Shown piece after piece: positions 45,544-54,282 of a DNA stretch of 64,000 nucleotides; within the stretch, counting starts at the first letter, position 1; each line of letters opens with the position of its first letter. The notes beneath the pieces are model-generated. The model was not told the origin of the DNA and did no database searches. It was given only the letters and a program-made list of their open reading frames with translations. The position numbers were made by a program, and so were the translations under genes. Source of the DNA: an uncultured Pseudoteredinibacter sp. (lineage in GTDB: Bacteria; Pseudomonadota; Gammaproteobacteria; Pseudomonadales; Cellvibrionaceae); the NCBI RefSeq assembly GCF_947502065.1, contig NZ_CANMYE010000003.1:248001-312000 (forward strand). The letters are read 5' to 3'.

Positions 45544-46182
45544 ATGAACATTGAACAATGCTTAATTGTAGAAGATGAACTACTGTTTCAAGACTTGATG
45601 AGCAGCTACCTTCAACAAGCACTCCCCAATAGTAATCAAGCTTTTTATGCCAATAACGTGGCTGAAGCGACACAACTGCTAGCAATGCATCCAATTCAAC
45701 TTGCAATAATCGATATAAGTTTACCGGATGGTCGAGGTTGTGAGCTTATCCCCAAATTGAAAGAAGCTAATGAAGAAATTCTTTGTGTTATCGTTACGAT
45801 AGCTGATGATGAAGAGACAGTATTCGAGTGTTTACAAATGGGGGCTGATGGTTACCTGCTTAAAAATGAACCAGGTAGCGTGCTGATTGATAAGCTACAA
45901 GATATCGTCAATGGTGCTCCTCCTCTTTCGGGGGATATATCAAAGAAAATACTACAGCATTTTAGGCAGTTAGAAAAAAAGCAAAAAAAACACGACTTAA
46001 CCCCGCGAGAGTCTGAGATTCTGTCATTGATTTCTAAGGGCTTAAATCGTACAGATATTGCCGAGCTGTTAACGCTCTCCCACTATACAATAGCCGATCA
46101 CATTAAATCGATTTATCGTAAATTGGGCATATCCTCGAGAGCCGAAGCCACCCGCTTAGCCATAGAACTTGGAATTGAATAA
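45544..46182 (+). CDS. LuxR/NarL-type response regulator
   Basis: 212 residues. Receiver domain with VEDE (residues 9-12) and phospho-acceptor Asp57 (LAIIDISLPDGRG), lysine in GYLLKNEP near residue 107, then LuxR-type HTH (TPRESEILSLISKGLNRTDIAELL). Likely output of the adjacent hybrid kinase; targets unknown, with the neighbouring giant exported protein a candidate. The RBS is weak. It converges on the carbonic anhydrase gene with a 23-bp gap. Confidence 0.92.
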   Translation: MNIEQCLIVEDELLFQDLMSSYLQQALPNSNQAFYANNVAEATQLLAMHPIQLAIIDISLPDGRGCELIPKLKEANEEILCVIVTIADDEETVFECLQMGADGYLLKNEPGSVLIDKLQDIVNGAPPLSGDISKKILQHFRQLEKKQKKHDLTPRESEILSLISKGLNRTDIAELLTLSHYTIADHIKSIYRKLGISSRAEATRLAIELGIE

Positions 46183-46205
46183 CACCAAGCTCTACGGTTT
46201 TAAAA

Positions 46206-46856
46206 TCAAATCTCAGAAGATAGCTCTAAACTATCAGAAACACACATATCCAAATCGTTCAGCACACCATTATTGATGTTGTAGATCCAGCCATGCACCG
46301 ATAACTCTTGGCCTTCACTCCAAGCATTTTTCACCACACTGGTGTTGGCGACATTTCGCACCTGCTCCATAACATTGAGCTCGCACATACGATCGATACG
46401 TTCTGACTCAGGCAGCTTAGCCAACTCTTCTTTGTGGAATCGAGCTACGTCCTTAATATGTCGCAACCAGTTATCAATGAGTCCGTGGCTCTTATCTTCC
46501 ATCGCCGCCATTACACCGCCGCAGCCATAATGGCCACAAACGATTACATGTTTCACTTTCAATACCGCTACAGCGTAATGCAATACCGACAGCATGTTAA
46601 GGTCGGTGTGAACGACAACATTAGCGATATTCCTGTGCACAAAGACCTCCCCGGGGGGGAGATCTACTAGAGTATTAGCCGGTACACGGCTATCTGAGCA
46701 TCCTATCCAAAGGTAATCGGGAGCTTGCTGCTTGGAGAGTCGGCTAAAGAATTCTGGGTCTTTGTCTTTGATGGATTCAGACCACTTTTTGTTGGCCTCG
46801 AATAAGTAACTGAGCTTTTTCAATGGATTAATTCTCTTAAGTCTAGGTTCACTCAA
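46206..46856 (-). CDS. can: Beta-class carbonic anhydrase
   Basis: 216 residues. It interconverts CO2 and bicarbonate. Zinc ligands and catalytic dyad are visible: Cys-x-Asp-x-Arg in LWIGCSDSRVPAN (~residues 52-58), and His/Cys in VIVCGHYGCGGVMAA (~residues 106-116). Family-typical EVFVHRNIANVV sits between them. Cytoplasmic. Monocistronic, convergent with the LuxR-type regulator gene. RBS is not strong. Function is secure. Confidence 0.96.
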   Translation of the reverse strand: MSEPRLKRINPLKKLSYLFEANKKWSESIKDKDPEFFSRLSKQQAPDYLWIGCSDSRVPANTLVDLPPGEVFVHRNIANVVVHTDLNMLSVLHYAVAVLKVKHVIVCGHYGCGGVMAAMEDKSHGLIDNWLRHIKDVARFHKEELAKLPESERIDRMCELNVMEQVRNVANTSVVKNAWSEGQELSVHGWIYNINNGVLNDLDMCVSDSLELSSEI

Positions 46857-47000
46857 TGAATTGAGTCACGGCTGCCTAGGCGAACATTCTACTAAACCCG
46901 CCCCAAATAAAAAATACACACATAAAGTGGTCGTATTATGGACACTTGCATTAAAAGATTCGCCTCATTACCATCCTTTCGTCCAAATTAAAAACCAATA

Positions 47001-47015
47001 GTCCATATTATGGAC
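47001..47015. promoter_or_regulatory. Palindrome GTCCATATTATGGAC upstream of TonB receptor gene
   Basis: Perfect 7-1-7 palindrome, 105 bp before the receptor start. A related half, TATTATGGACA, occurs at 46934-46944 in the same spacer. It is a candidate operator for the IclR-family regulator encoded downstream (inference). Confidence 0.55.
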
Positions 47016-47119
47016 ATTAAAATAATAAATAGCGAATAAACAGCTAATAAGCAATCAATAAGCGACCCAGCGGCAATCAGCTCGACGCCCACATAACAGA
47101 CTATAAGGAGTGGCCTGCT

Positions 47120-49354
47120 ATGAAGAACCTGTTCCCTAAAACCCTCTTGGCGAGCATTATCGCCAGCCAAATCAGCATTGCCCACAGCGCGGCATTAGAA
47201 GAGATAGTGGTAACCGCAACCAAGCGTGAACTCGGTATGCAGGACGTGGCCATTGCGATATCGGCCCTTTCGGGAGAATCACTGGAAAACAAAGGCGCGA
47301 CCGACTTTGAAAGCTATGCTCGTCTTTTGCCAGGGCTTTCTTACGTGGATGCAGGTTCAGGTAAGAAAAAGTTAACCGTGCGCGGTCTATCAGATGGCAC
47401 CGAATTTGACGCACAGCTGCAAGCTACCACTTCGATCTATTTTAATGATATCCCTCTCACCAGCGGTGTCAGTGCTCCGGATCTTCATATGACGGACATT
47501 GCTCGGGTTGAGTTGCTGCGTGGGCCACAAGGGACACTCTATGGTGCTGGCTCTTTAGGCGGAACACTGCGCATCATCACCAATGAGCCCGTACAAGGCG
47601 AGTTCCAAGGTAAAATTGATGGCAGTTACGGCGCGACCAAATCTGGCGATCCAGCCACTGTCGTCAATATGATGATGAACATACCGCTTAGCGATAACTT
47701 AGCTTTGCGTGCGGTGGCCTATAAGAAAGACGATGGCGGCTTTATCGACTATACCCACGCACGGGTGAATGAAGAAGATGCCAATGACATCAGCACCAAG
47801 GGCGGCCGCCTGGCCTTAGCTTATGAGCCCAATGATCAACTAAAAATAAATGCCAGTTATATTTATCAAGAGTCAGACATTAATGGTAAGGCGTGGTTCA
47901 ACCCAGGCAGCGATCTGAGTATCGACGCTCCTGTTAAAGATGAACAATTAGATAGCACTAAAATCTACAACTTCACCGTTGATTATGATTTCGGTGACAT
48001 CGCACTATACGCCTCATCTAGCTACTTTAATGGGGACAACGATTGGGTATTCGAATATTCTGAAAACGCCTACCTTGCTCTTAAGCCGATATATGACTTC
48101 TCTGGTATCGAAGCCATTAGTCCACATCACTTTAATGAAGAATTTGATATTTTCGCCCAGGAAATTCGCCTGCAATCCGTTGACGACAGCGCTTTTCAAT
48201 GGACCGCGGGATTGTTCTATCAAAAAGATAAAGTTGATCATGAACAAATCGTTGTGGTGGATAATCTAGCGGGTTTACTTGATGTTTTAGGTCTACTACA
48301 ACCGGGTATTAGCGGAGCTTTAGTGGCACCAGGTGGCCCATTCTATGTTGGTGATGAAGTCGTCTACCGCAACCAAAATGATTTCCAAATTGAGCAAAAA
48401 GCTATTTTTGGTGAAGCCAGTTATGCCTTTAACGATCAATGGTCTGCAACCATAGGACTCCGTGCTTTTGAAACTGAGATCAGTGACGCGGGCAGTAGCC
48501 GTGGTATTCAGAATCTTTTAACCGGTCGAGTGGGAACGCCGCCAGGCATCAGTACGGGCTCAGTATCCTCAAGTGAAGATTCAGTAAATCCAAAATTTGA
48601 AGTGAGCTTTCGACCTGATGATGATCGTATGATCTACGCCCTCGCCTCAAAGGGCTATCGCATTGGTGGCGCCAACTCAGATATCGCTGTCGCCGGTGGC
48701 GCCCCAGCACAATACAAGTCAGATAGCCTGTGGAATTATGAACTTGGATTTAAAACCCAATGGATGGGTAATCAGCTTCGCCTAAACGGCGCCATCTACT
48801 ATCTAGATTGGAGTGATATTCAAACCAAATCGCTGCTCAGTAATGGCTTTGGTTACATTGATAATGCAGGCTCAGCATCCATTACCGGTTTCGAACTTGA
48901 AGGCGCTTGGCAAATTGATGACATCTGGTCGGTAGATTTTGGCTTCGACATTAAAGAAGCTCAGCTTGAAGAAGACTATATCAGCGCCGGAACCCAACAA
49001 GGTGCTGATGGCGACCGTCTACAAGGTGTTCCAGAGTTCAGCTATAACTTTGCTATCAATTTTGACAAAGATATCGCCGATGATATGGCATTGCGCGGCT
49101 TACTCGCATACCAATACGTCGATGAATCATTTATGGAATATGAATTTGTCGCCGGCCCGCAGCATCGTATCGGCGACTATGCCGTACTCAGTGCCAACAT
49201 AAACCTTTTGTTAGGCGACAATATTGAAGTGGGCCTTTTTGGCAAAAATCTAACGGATGAAAGAGCACGTACTACTGCAATAAATGTTGTTGACGAACGT
49301 GTCTTTACCATTCGCCCGCGAACCATTGGTATGAATTTCAAATACCAGTTTTAA
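47120..49354 (+). CDS. TonB-dependent outer membrane receptor (putative sugar/oligosaccharide importer)
   Basis: 744 residues. Signal peptide (KTLLASIIASQISIAHSA), TonB-box-like LEEIVVTATKRE at the mature N-terminus, plug domain with VELLRGPQGTLYGAGSLGG, and a barrel ending in aromatic Phe (MNFKYQF). No STN domain, unlike the receptor at 32386. It is the first gene of the fucose/furanose-type locus, with its own terminator, so it probably imports the locus substrate across the outer membrane. RBS AAGGAG sits 9 nt before the ATG. Confidence 0.93.
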   Translation: MKNLFPKTLLASIIASQISIAHSAALEEIVVTATKRELGMQDVAIAISALSGESLENKGATDFESYARLLPGLSYVDAGSGKKKLTVRGLSDGTEFDAQLQATTSIYFNDIPLTSGVSAPDLHMTDIARVELLRGPQGTLYGAGSLGGTLRIITNEPVQGEFQGKIDGSYGATKSGDPATVVNMMMNIPLSDNLALRAVAYKKDDGGFIDYTHARVNEEDANDISTKGGRLALAYEPNDQLKINASYIYQESDINGKAWFNPGSDLSIDAPVKDEQLDSTKIYNFTVDYDFGDIALYASSSYFNGDNDWVFEYSENAYLALKPIYDFSGIEAISPHHFNEEFDIFAQEIRLQSVDDSAFQWTAGLFYQKDKVDHEQIVVVDNLAGLLDVLGLLQPGISGALVAPGGPFYVGDEVVYRNQNDFQIEQKAIFGEASYAFNDQWSATIGLRAFETEISDAGSSRGIQNLLTGRVGTPPGISTGSVSSSEDSVNPKFEVSFRPDDDRMIYALASKGYRIGGANSDIAVAGGAPAQYKSDSLWNYELGFKTQWMGNQLRLNGAIYYLDWSDIQTKSLLSNGFGYIDNAGSASITGFELEGAWQIDDIWSVDFGFDIKEAQLEEDYISAGTQQGADGDRLQGVPEFSYNFAINFDKDIADDMALRGLLAYQYVDESFMEYEFVAGPQHRIGDYAVLSANINLLLGDNIEVGLFGKNLTDERARTTAINVVDERVFTIRPRTIGMNFKYQF

Positions 49355-49388
49355 TAGATAAAAAAAGTAGTGGTACAGTGAGGTAATT

Positions 49389-49410
49389 GATCGCAAGCTA
49401 GCTTGCGATC
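49389..49410 (+). terminator. Terminator after the TonB receptor gene
   Basis: GATCGCAAGC-ta-GCTTGCGATC (49389-49410) is a perfect 10-bp stem followed by TTTCTTTT. It is 35 bp after the receptor stop and separates it from the IclR gene. Confidence 0.9.
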
Positions 49411-49501
49411 TTTCTTTTGCCCGGTAACAATGGGCAGCAACAATAGATAGAACGTATATGAGATCAATAACAATAATTTCAAAAAATCCTCAAGGCCGAC
49501 T

Positions 49502-50281
49502 ATGAGTGAAGCTGATAATAAACCCACCGCGGTTGATAAAGCCCTTATTCTCTTAGATTTGGTGGCGCAACTAAGCCAGCAAGGGCGTGTACGTATCGTC
49601 GATCTTGTTAATAGCTCAGGCTTTCAACGCCCGACGGTGCATCGTCTTATGAGCACTTTAAAAAGCCATGGTTTAGTCACTCAAGATGAGCAAGGTTTTC
49701 AACTCGGCGGCAAGGTATTATCTTTAGCGGCGCAAGCCTATAACACTATGGATATTCGCCGGCTGGCTAAGCCAATTATGCTGCAATTTTCAGAGCTAAC
49801 AGGCTTAACCATTCATCTCGCTATCCTCGATGGCAATGAAGTTGTCTACATTGACAAGATTGAAAGTCGTCACCCAATTGTATTAGCGTCAGGCATTGGC
49901 TGGCGCGGCAAAATGCATTGCACAGCACTTGGCAAGGCCATGATGGCATTCGCCGACCGAGACAATCAAAGAGTCTGTTTACAAGGACCAATGGAAGCCA
50001 AAACCGAACATAGCATTACTAACGCTGATGATTTACGAGCCGCTTGGCAAGAAATTAAAAAGCAAGGCTATGCCATTGATGACCGCGAAAACGAAGTAGA
50101 GATTCGCTGTGTAGCCTCCGCTATTTTGGACCACAATGGTCGCCCACTTGCCGGCATTAGTATTTCAGGCACCACCTCCCAAGCCAGCATGGAAAACGCC
50201 CAAAGTAATGGCCAAGATTTAGCACAAGCGTGCTTGGCCCTAAGTCGCGAACTGGGCTATCGCCCTAAACCTATATTCTAG
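49502..50281 (+). CDS. IclR-family transcriptional regulator
   Basis: 259 residues. N-terminal winged helix (DKALILLDLVAQLSQQ, then VNSSGFQRPTVHRLMSTLKSHGLV, residues ~12-65) and a C-terminal GAF-like ligand domain (LTIHLAILDGNEVVYIDKIE, then GKMHCTALGKAMMAF). IclR proteins usually control a neighbouring catabolic operon through a metabolite of the pathway. The Campylobacter jejuni fuc locus is also headed by an IclR-family gene. Directly upstream of the GH172 gene (4-bp gap), so probably autoregulatory and operon-leading. Confidence 0.92.
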   Translation: MSEADNKPTAVDKALILLDLVAQLSQQGRVRIVDLVNSSGFQRPTVHRLMSTLKSHGLVTQDEQGFQLGGKVLSLAAQAYNTMDIRRLAKPIMLQFSELTGLTIHLAILDGNEVVYIDKIESRHPIVLASGIGWRGKMHCTALGKAMMAFADRDNQRVCLQGPMEAKTEHSITNADDLRAAWQEIKKQGYAIDDRENEVEIRCVASAILDHNGRPLAGISISGTTSQASMENAQSNGQDLAQACLALSRELGYRPKPIF

Positions 50282-50285
50282 AGAA

Positions 50286-51488
50286 ATGCATATGACTAAA
50301 AATAAAATCGTATTTCCAAAACCCCTTGTTGCTCTCGGTGCTAAGGTTTTATATCGATCAACCTTGTTATGCGCCTGCTTTTTCAGCCCAGCGAGCATTG
50401 CCGATGATAGTCACAAGCTGCTTAGCGAACCCTATCATTTAGATTCGCCCTTACAATCAAGAACCATTAGTTTTGAAAACCCTACCGGAGCCAAAGGTGA
50501 AGGTGGTAAAGCCTCCAGTCCACTTGGCCAAGGCCGCAAGGGCTCGCCAGCTCGCTTATTAGCACCTGGGGAAACGGTAGAACTTGCCAATATTCAAGGC
50601 AGCGGCACGATTCGACATATTTGGGCCACTACATTCCCTGTGCCTGCTTTTTTGCGTGGAGCTGTTATTCGTGGTTATTGGGATGGCCAAGAACATCCAA
50701 GCATCGAAGCCCCGCTGGGAGATTTTTTTGGCTTTGCACATGGCAAAGCGACATCATTTCAAAGTGCTGTTCATTCAGTAGGACCAAAAGCTGGGATGAA
50801 TATTTGGCTTCCCATGCCCTTTACTAAAGCGGCTCGTTTTACCATCACCAATGAGCTGCCACAGTCTATGCCATTTTTCTATCAGATCGATTACACCTTG
50901 GGTGATCATCACGGCCCAAAAGTAGGCAGACTGCATGTAAACTTTCAGCGCCAAAACCCGACCACAAAAACCAAAGACTTCAGCCTGCTCCCAAAACGAA
51001 CAGGCAAGGGCCGCTTTATTGGCACGGTGATAGGCGTTCGCCCTAGCGACACTAACTGGTGGGGCGAAGGCGAAATGAAAGCCTATATAGATGGCGATGA
51101 TAAATTTCCTACCCTGAACGGCAGCGGTGCCGAAGATTATGTAGGGCTATCTTGGGGCTTACAAGATTCTGCCTTTTTATATAACGGTGCTAGCTATCGC
51201 GAGAAAAGTGACGATGGTGATACCGGACGCGTTTCCATGTACCGCTGGCATTTACGTGACCCAATTTATTGGCAAGAAGAGGCACGTATTACTATTCAGC
51301 AAATTGGTCACAATGGCGATACCCCAACTACCCTGGAAGAATATTTGTCTGATCTTTATGAACGTGAAGATGACTGGTCGGCGGCTAGCTTTTGGTATGA
51401 AGCCATTCCAAGCGCCCCTCTACCCCAAATACCCGCGCTAAAATCTCGCATTGCTGACTTGCCAGCAGCGGAGGAAGCGGCTCATTAA
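50286..51488 (+). CDS. DUF2961 (GH172) glycoside hydrolase, exported
   Basis: 400 residues with a signal peptide (hydrophobic STLLCACFFSPASIADD, cleavage about residue 40); ATG 50292 is an alternative start. DUF2961 is the basis of GH172, whose characterised members act on furanosides: alpha-D-fructofuranose dianhydride enzymes and D-arabinofuranosidases. Hallmarks present are GSGTIRHIWATTFP near residue 100, DTNWWGEGEMKAYIDGD and NGSGAEDYVGLSWG (the two acidic segments that carry the catalytic glutamates in GH172, ~residues 258-290), and SMYRWHLRDPIYW. A periplasmic enzyme releasing a furanose or furanosidic product for the following ABC importer is the best reading. Substrate unknown. Confidence 0.88.
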   Translation: MHMTKNKIVFPKPLVALGAKVLYRSTLLCACFFSPASIADDSHKLLSEPYHLDSPLQSRTISFENPTGAKGEGGKASSPLGQGRKGSPARLLAPGETVELANIQGSGTIRHIWATTFPVPAFLRGAVIRGYWDGQEHPSIEAPLGDFFGFAHGKATSFQSAVHSVGPKAGMNIWLPMPFTKAARFTITNELPQSMPFFYQIDYTLGDHHGPKVGRLHVNFQRQNPTTKTKDFSLLPKRTGKGRFIGTVIGVRPSDTNWWGEGEMKAYIDGDDKFPTLNGSGAEDYVGLSWGLQDSAFLYNGASYREKSDDGDTGRVSMYRWHLRDPIYWQEEARITIQQIGHNGDTPTTLEEYLSDLYEREDDWSAASFWYEAIPSAPLPQIPALKSRIADLPAAEEAAH

Positions 51489-51518
51489 GCCTTTAATGAG
51501 CCGTTCGAAGAGCTAATT

Positions 51519-53060
51519 ATGTCTACGCGTTTAAGGTTGGAAAGCATCGGCAAATCCTTTGGAAAGCAAAAGGTTTTAGAGAGCGTTAATCTTCAGCTAG
51601 AAGCCGGTAAGGTGCTTGCGTTAATGGGCGAAAATGGCGCCGGTAAAAGTACCTTAATGAATATTGCCTGCGGTGTTTACCAAGAATATCAAGGGCAAAT
51701 CTATATTGATGAAACCCCCTACACTTTTGACTCGCCAAAGTCTGCCGAGACAGCTGGTGTAATCATGGTGCACCAAGAGCTAAATCTTCTACCAGAATTA
51801 AGCGTGAGTGAGAACATATTTCTAGGCAATGAAGAAAAGAACAAGCTGGGCCTGATTCAACATAATTCTATGGCGAGCAAGGCTCAATCAATACTTGAGC
51901 AACTGGGCTTAAGCTTACCTGCTAGCACCTTAGTAAAAGAGCTTAATATAGGCCAGCAACAACTCGTAGAAATCGCTCGAGCCTTACTTCGAGATGCCAA
52001 AGTTTTAGTTTTGGATGAACCCAGCGCAGCCTTAAGCGATCAAGAAACCCAGCAGTTGTTCACGATCTTGCGTCGCTTAGCCAAGCAAGGCGTTAGTATC
52101 ATTTATATCTCACATCGACTCGATGAGCTTAGTCAGATAGCCGATCAGCTTGCGGTGTTACGAAATGGGGCTTTAGTTGCTGAAGGGCTGATGAAGGATT
52201 ATTCGGCCAAGCAAGTTATTAAGTTAATGATCGGAGAGGAACTAGCCGATGCGCCAGTTCACACCAGCATTGCAAAGACAAAGACAGCACTTCTGAACAT
52301 AGAAAATTTAAACGGTCGTTGGGATAAGAGGAAGCTCAAGAACATCAGTCTTAACTTGCGAGAAGGTGAAATTCTAGGCCTTACCGGATTGCTAGGAAGC
52401 GGTTGTGGCGAGTTACTAGAATGCCTTTTTGGTCTTCGCGATTTTAGTAGTGATAGTGTCGTATTTGATGGGCGAACTATCACCCCTGGCTCGCCAAGTG
52501 ATGCTATCTCGCAAGGGCTAGCTTATATCAGTGATGATCGAAAACACGACAGTTTAGTACTGGATCAAAATTTACTCTTCAATCTTGGCCTACCAGCACT
52601 TGCACAACAAAATTCCCTGCTCATCACTGAAGACACAGAAAAACAAAGCAAACTACTGCAGCAGTGGACGATTAAGTATCAAAGCGTAGCGCAAAGTGCC
52701 GCAAGTCTATCTGGTGGAAACCAGCAAAAACTGGTTATTGCCAGATGGTTAGCGCTACAGCCCAAGCTGGTTTTAATGAACGAGCCGACGCGAGGGGTAG
52801 ATGTCGCAGCCAAAGCTGAAATTTATCAGATTTTAGATGAGTTAATGCAATCAGGAATGAGTTTTATTGTTGCCAGTACAGACTTAGCTGAGCTCTGTCG
52901 CTTATGCGATCGCGTACTTGTCTTGCATGAGGGCTCGATTATTGAACACTTCAAACAACGTCCATTTACTCAAAGTGAAATTCTCAATGCCGCACAGGGA
53001 CAACTGAGTAGATCAAGCCAACAAAGTAGCAGCAATCTTAAAGAGGAAGCACATAAGTGA
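51519..53060 (+). CDS. Sugar ABC transporter, duplicated ATP-binding protein (RbsA/XylG type)
   Basis: 513 residues, the length of RbsA/AraG/XylG proteins with two fused nucleotide-binding halves. First half: Walker A GENGAGKSTLMN, signature-like LNIGQQQLVEIARALL, Walker B VLVLDEPSAAL. Second half: degenerate Walker A (LTGLLGSGCGELLECLFG), signature LSGGNQQKLVIARWL and Walker B LVLMNEPTRGVDVAA (Asp replaced by Asn). The weak second site is normal for the family. It powers import together with the permease (GTGA overlap) and binding protein that follow. Confidence 0.95.
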   Translation: MSTRLRLESIGKSFGKQKVLESVNLQLEAGKVLALMGENGAGKSTLMNIACGVYQEYQGQIYIDETPYTFDSPKSAETAGVIMVHQELNLLPELSVSENIFLGNEEKNKLGLIQHNSMASKAQSILEQLGLSLPASTLVKELNIGQQQLVEIARALLRDAKVLVLDEPSAALSDQETQQLFTILRRLAKQGVSIIYISHRLDELSQIADQLAVLRNGALVAEGLMKDYSAKQVIKLMIGEELADAPVHTSIAKTKTALLNIENLNGRWDKRKLKNISLNLREGEILGLTGLLGSGCGELLECLFGLRDFSSDSVVFDGRTITPGSPSDAISQGLAYISDDRKHDSLVLDQNLLFNLGLPALAQQNSLLITEDTEKQSKLLQQWTIKYQSVAQSAASLSGGNQQKLVIARWLALQPKLVLMNEPTRGVDVAAKAEIYQILDELMQSGMSFIVASTDLAELCRLCDRVLVLHEGSIIEHFKQRPFTQSEILNAAQGQLSRSSQQSSSNLKEEAHK

Positions 53061-54250
53061 CAGAGAATCGTTCGATCAGCTATTGGTTTTGGCGCAGCAA
53101 ACTGTTACTAGGCCTCGCCTTGCTTTTTGCAGGTGGAATATTCTTCTCACCACAAGACAGTGCCGGCGACATTATATTTCTAGCCTCTGGCAATCTATTA
53201 AATATCCTTCGACAAGTTAGCATAACAGGTATCTTGGCCGTTGGAATGACCTTGGTGATATTAACCGGAGGTATCGATTTGGCGGTAGGCTCATTAATGG
53301 CCTTTGCCGCAACGCTCTGCGCCATGTTACTCACCTTAGAAGAAGCTCATAACGGCAGCTGGATTGGTGGCATGACCCTAGGTTTTGTTGTGGCTTACTT
53401 AATCACGATTCCTGTCATGGCTTATATCAGAAGATTCTTGGCCGAGGTTTATTGTCAAAGTTTAAGAGTCGCAGGACTGTTGGTAGCTGCGTATATAGGC
53501 TGGCAATATTTCAACAACCTGCACAATCAAGCCTCACTATTAGCCATTATTTTAGCAAGCATCACAGCAACCGCCCTACTCGGTCAAATTAGTGGGCAAC
53601 TCATCGCAAGAGGCAAACTCCAACCTTTCATTGCTACACTAGCCATGATGGTGGCGGCGCTTGGCATTGCACGTCTGATGGCAGGGCAAGATATGTCTGT
53701 CTTTCCTATCTATAGCGGTATCAACAGCGATGAGAACTTTGAATGGCTGCGTAAATCGATTTTCGGTATTCCTGTGCCAGGCTTTATCTTTTTGCTTATC
53801 GTGGTGAGCTTCACGATTCTATTGCGCCACTTTAGGTTTGGACGCTACCTATATGCCATCGGCGGTAATGAACGAGCCGCTTATCTATCAGGTATCCCAG
53901 TCGCCAAAGTAAAAGTTTGGGTGTACACCTTAAGCGGTGCACTGGCCGGAATAGCGGGTGTCTTGTACTGCGCTCAATATCTTCAAGGCAAGCCCGATGC
54001 TGGAACTGGTATGGAGCTCGATGCCATTGCCGCTGTAGTCATTGGCGGGGCAAACCTTATGGGTGGTCGCGGTACAGTGCCCGGCACTTTATTGGGTGTT
54101 CTAATTTTTGGTGTACTCAGTAATGTCTTACAGCTCAATAATGTCGACAGCAATACTCAACTTTTACTCAAGGGTATCATCATAGTCTTAGCTGTTTTGT
54201 TACAACAGTTTGACTGGAGCAAGCTCAAAACTCGATTAAAGGCGAGTTGA
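53057..54250 (+). CDS. Sugar ABC transporter permease (RbsC/XylH type)
   Basis: 397 residues, about ten TM helices. It starts at GTG 53057, whose TG is shared with the ATPase stop (GTGA, 4-bp overlap), with AGAGGAAGC upstream. Family block SITGILAVGMTLVILTGGIDLAVGS (N-terminal) and LSGIPVAKVKVWVYTLSGALAGIAG near residue 290 identify the ribose/xylose/galactofuranose permease family. ALAAVVIGGANLMGGRGTVPGTLLG-like C-terminal segment is present. Longer than RbsC (321) because of an extra ~60-residue loop/TM region around residues 110-175, as in XylH. Confidence 0.94.
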   Translation: MTENRSISYWFWRSKLLLGLALLFAGGIFFSPQDSAGDIIFLASGNLLNILRQVSITGILAVGMTLVILTGGIDLAVGSLMAFAATLCAMLLTLEEAHNGSWIGGMTLGFVVAYLITIPVMAYIRRFLAEVYCQSLRVAGLLVAAYIGWQYFNNLHNQASLLAIILASITATALLGQISGQLIARGKLQPFIATLAMMVAALGIARLMAGQDMSVFPIYSGINSDENFEWLRKSIFGIPVPGFIFLLIVVSFTILLRHFRFGRYLYAIGGNERAAYLSGIPVAKVKVWVYTLSGALAGIAGVLYCAQYLQGKPDAGTGMELDAIAAVVIGGANLMGGRGTVPGTLLGVLIFGVLSNVLQLNNVDSNTQLLLKGIIIVLAVLLQQFDWSKLKTRLKAS

Positions 54251-54282
54251 ATAATAACAATATAAGACCAAAGGGGATCACC

